Part shown: positions 61,984 through 64,000 of the stretch, in pieces
Position numbering within the stretch: the stretch's first letter is position 1
How the letters are laid out: every line of letters begins with the position of its first letter
From: Albula goreensis
Lineage: Eukaryota > Chordata > Actinopteri > Albuliformes > Albulidae
Direction: 5' to 3'
Assembly: GCA_022829145.1 (NCBI GenBank)
Contig: CM040743.1
Location: 7,133,646-7,197,645, forward strand
DNA length: 64,000 bases
Program-made: the position numbers and the translations under genes
Notes under the pieces: model-generated
Databases searched by the model: none
Seen by the model: the letters and a program-made list of their open reading frames with translations, nothing else
Told to the model about the DNA's origin: nothing

Positions 61984-62511
61984 GTACATTGGCTGGCGGG
62001 CAGGTTCCCTTTGTGGGACCCGCTAAGTTTCCGTGGGCTTGGTTTCGGGCACCCTGTATGGATCTAAATCAGATCATGTTGTTGTTCCTGCCGCTGGCCC
62101 GCCTTTCTCCCTCTCTCTTTCTTTATTTATTTTAAACGTGTGTTGCTGTGTTTATAATAGCTGTGGTTGCTCAAATCCCCTTTGATTGCTGGCCTTCTTT
62201 CTCTCTTCGCACTCAATAACAATTCGCCTGCAACTCGTAGGACAAGCCCCAAATCGAGCACCCAATTAAAAAAACAAAATGAAAGCAACAGAATAGCAGG
62301 AACAACCTCTGCGTGTTAGTGTGTGCAGTGCGCACTCTTACAGAGACAGCAATCAGTCTTCTGGGAACAAAAATACTATGAAGAATTTTTTTTTGTTTTT
62401 TTTTTTAAAGATCAACACAGTAACAATGAAGCTCGCAAAGATTCTGTTAAGGACATCGCAGCTGTCTGAAATACACCATGGAATGAGAAATAGCAGCATT
62501 CGCACATGTTC

Positions 62512-62529
62512 ACACACACACACACACAC
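62512..62529. repeat. CA microsatellite
   Basis: Nine CA units. Confidence 0.9.
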
Positions 62530-62939
62530 GCTTTAGAATGTAAAATAATCCAATAGGAATGATGGGTGGGAACTATTTTTATCTGAAACACTTTTACTAA
62601 TCCGTGTGTTATTTGATTTATTCCCCCCTCCTACTTTTATATTGTTTGATACAGGATATGCTTTCTGTTCCCAGGTTGACTTGATTCAATTGGTTTGATC
62701 TATTGTCTGAAAATGAGGACATTCTTTCCACAGGGTTTGTGCAGAACTCAGGCAGTGAAGATAAAGAGCGTAAACGCGCTGTGCGGCTGTGTGTCGTGCT
62801 CTTGTTCAGCTCGAACGCGCGGCGTATCAGGACAGCAGTGGCAGATAGCCGCAGTCACATATCATGGTCTGTGCGAGTAAAGTAAATGAGTGATTAAATA
62901 AAAACAGAGCCGTTTCATTTTTCATTAAGGACGCTTATG

Positions 62940-63420
62940 GCTGCCGGGATAGAGGTCTTACTGCAGTGCATTTTCTGCAGTGCTAGCAGCGCCGCGGTCC
63001 CTGCGACTCAAAGCTCATTTTCAAAAACAGTGTTACAAGGCCTTCAGACGGGGCCTGGAGCAAAGGAGCATGTTCGGGGGTGCAGCTGGGCCCCCCGTGG
63101 CAGGATGTCCGAGTCGCAGCCATGCCGTTACCGGCTATGGCCGGAGGTTCCTCATGAGCGAGGCCGACATCGGTGAGGCCTCACCGGGAAAAACTAGCCG
63201 GTGATCCAGTTAAATACATCAATCAGTCTGTTCAATACCCAGCATCCTTTGCTGTGGTACCTCCAAGTTCATGAAGCGAACAAATGTGGACGTGTTCCTG
63301 TCCGGGCGATGGCAATATGCGGCCATTTCACACGTGCCGCGCGGAAAGCACCGCAGACTCGCGATCGTTGTGTGTACGGCTGCTTCCTCCCGAATCTGCG
63401 GAGGGGATTCACAATGGGTG
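62940..63420. other. CpG-enriched stretch of unknown role
   Basis: GC-rich, CpG-containing sequence (AGCGCCGCGGTCCCTGCGAC; ACGTGCCGCGCGGAAAGCAC). Several overlapping plus-strand frames of 68-87 codons have no protein resemblance and no clear acceptor/donor pair. Possible regulatory element in the intron downstream of the 61817 exon. Confidence 0.25.
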
Positions 63421-63635
63421 GGGGATGAGAACACTTTCAGTTGGAGCGTGGGTGGGGGGAAAAGGGGAAACGTTTAAAAACAGGTTACAGAAGGTTTCTC
63501 CAAATGAGAGCCACAATACAAATATGCTACATAGTTATGAAAGCTAAGAAAGTTGGTGCTAGTAAGGATTTAATGATTATCAAATCAGGCAGTGTATGAT
63601 TTTTTTATGGTTGTAATAATAATAATAATCAAATC

Positions 63636-63810
63636 ATTAGGACACTTCTCATTTATATAGCACTTTTATGATCTCAAAGTGCTCAACAGTAGGCAGGGGG
63701 GAACTCACCGCATCCACCAATAACCTTCCTGGGTTATAAATGCAGGCGGCCATTTTGTGCCAAAATGATCACCATACATCAAGCAGAAAGCGTGGAAAAA
63801 TAATAAGATA
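63636..63810 (+). repeat. fish interspersed repeat
   Basis: TTTATATAGCACTTTTATGA, TCTCAAAGTGCTCAACAGTA and GGCCATTTTGTGCC...GATCACCATACATC match a well-known teleost repeat pattern. A short related piece (CAGCCATTTTGCACCAGAAC) is at 27222. Confidence 0.6.
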
Positions 63811-64000
63811 ATGCTTATGTATGAGACATGTCATATTATTTCACATCTGGATATATGATATATCTCAACACACATGACATACCAGGAGAGCTCATTTTGC
63901 CTTTGGAATATTGAAAGTCAGTGGAAAGGAGTATTGAGGCCATAGTTATGGCTTTCACGCTGTGAAATACGGCTGTGCGCTAAGTTTTCCTCTGCGTCCC

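Larger units (their letters stand above)
61984..64000 (+). other. ptprn2: start of downstream ptprn2 intron
   Basis: Begins at donor GTACAT. No P-loop exon (HCSDGAGR-type) is seen. Contains a short CA array (62512-62529), a CpG-enriched patch (62940-63420) of unknown role and a fish interspersed repeat (63636-63810). Confidence 0.8.

Noticed and set aside
61984..64000. Search for the phogrin P-loop exon and for the miR-153 hairpin expected in PTPRN2 introns
   Set aside because: Neither the KVNKCYRGR/HCSDGAGR coding nor the miR-153 mature sequence was seen here. A scan of the earlier introns did not find miR-153 either; TTGCATCACAAAAGGTG at 26677 is only a partial look-alike.

Overview
The window is vertebrate nuclear DNA, almost certainly from a ray-finned (teleost) fish. 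It holds short GC-rich exons inside long AT-rich introns, canonical GT/AG splice sites, many long (TG)n/(CA)n microsatellites, tRNA-derived SINEs with fish-type tails and small hAT-like and other MITEs. Nothing in it looks bacterial or viral.

Eight plus-strand exons belong to one gene, which I identify as ptprn2 (receptor-type protein tyrosine phosphatase N2, phogrin / IA-2beta), a dense-core secretory granule membrane protein of neuroendocrine cells. They are 10585-10649 (membrane-proximal lumenal segment), 39286-39498 (transmembrane helix), 45229-45423 and 53091-53238 (cytoplasmic linker and start of the PTP-like domain), 53845-53918, 58731-58808, 61024-61143 and 61817-61983 (PTP-like domain up to just after the WPD-loop position). 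The phases of consecutive exons agree, so together they give 1060 bp of one open frame. The 5' exons (signal peptide, RESP18-like region, most of the lumenal domain) lie upstream of the window. The exons with the CSD-type P-loop and the C-terminus lie downstream.

Layout: 1-10584 is the end of an upstream intron. It contains a promoter-like cluster near 2.85-3.25 kb, SINE pieces and microsatellites. 10650-39285 is a 28.6 kb intron. It carries several conserved-element-like stretches (for example 11.7-12.25 kb), MITEs and SINEs, and at 31.96-32.43 kb a CpG-rich segment with an RFX X-box palindrome, a TATA-like box, a leader and an ATG followed by a splice donor, which looks like an internal promoter and first exon. 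39499-53090 holds two introns with a 500-bp CT-rich tract and a near-consensus REST/NRSF (RE1) site at 48196. 53239-64000 has shorter introns, a 55-bp tandem repeat, and a decayed hammerhead-ribozyme-like motif of Penelope type near 59.2 kb.

The most notable points are the internal promoter-like island, the RE1 site in a neuroendocrine gene, the loss of the WPD-loop aspartate (W-L-N here), a 36-bp tandem repeat ending 2 bp before the pyrimidine tract of the transmembrane exon, the weak donor of the 10585 exon, the hammerhead-like motif, and an apparently undescribed dispersed repeat found six times in these introns.
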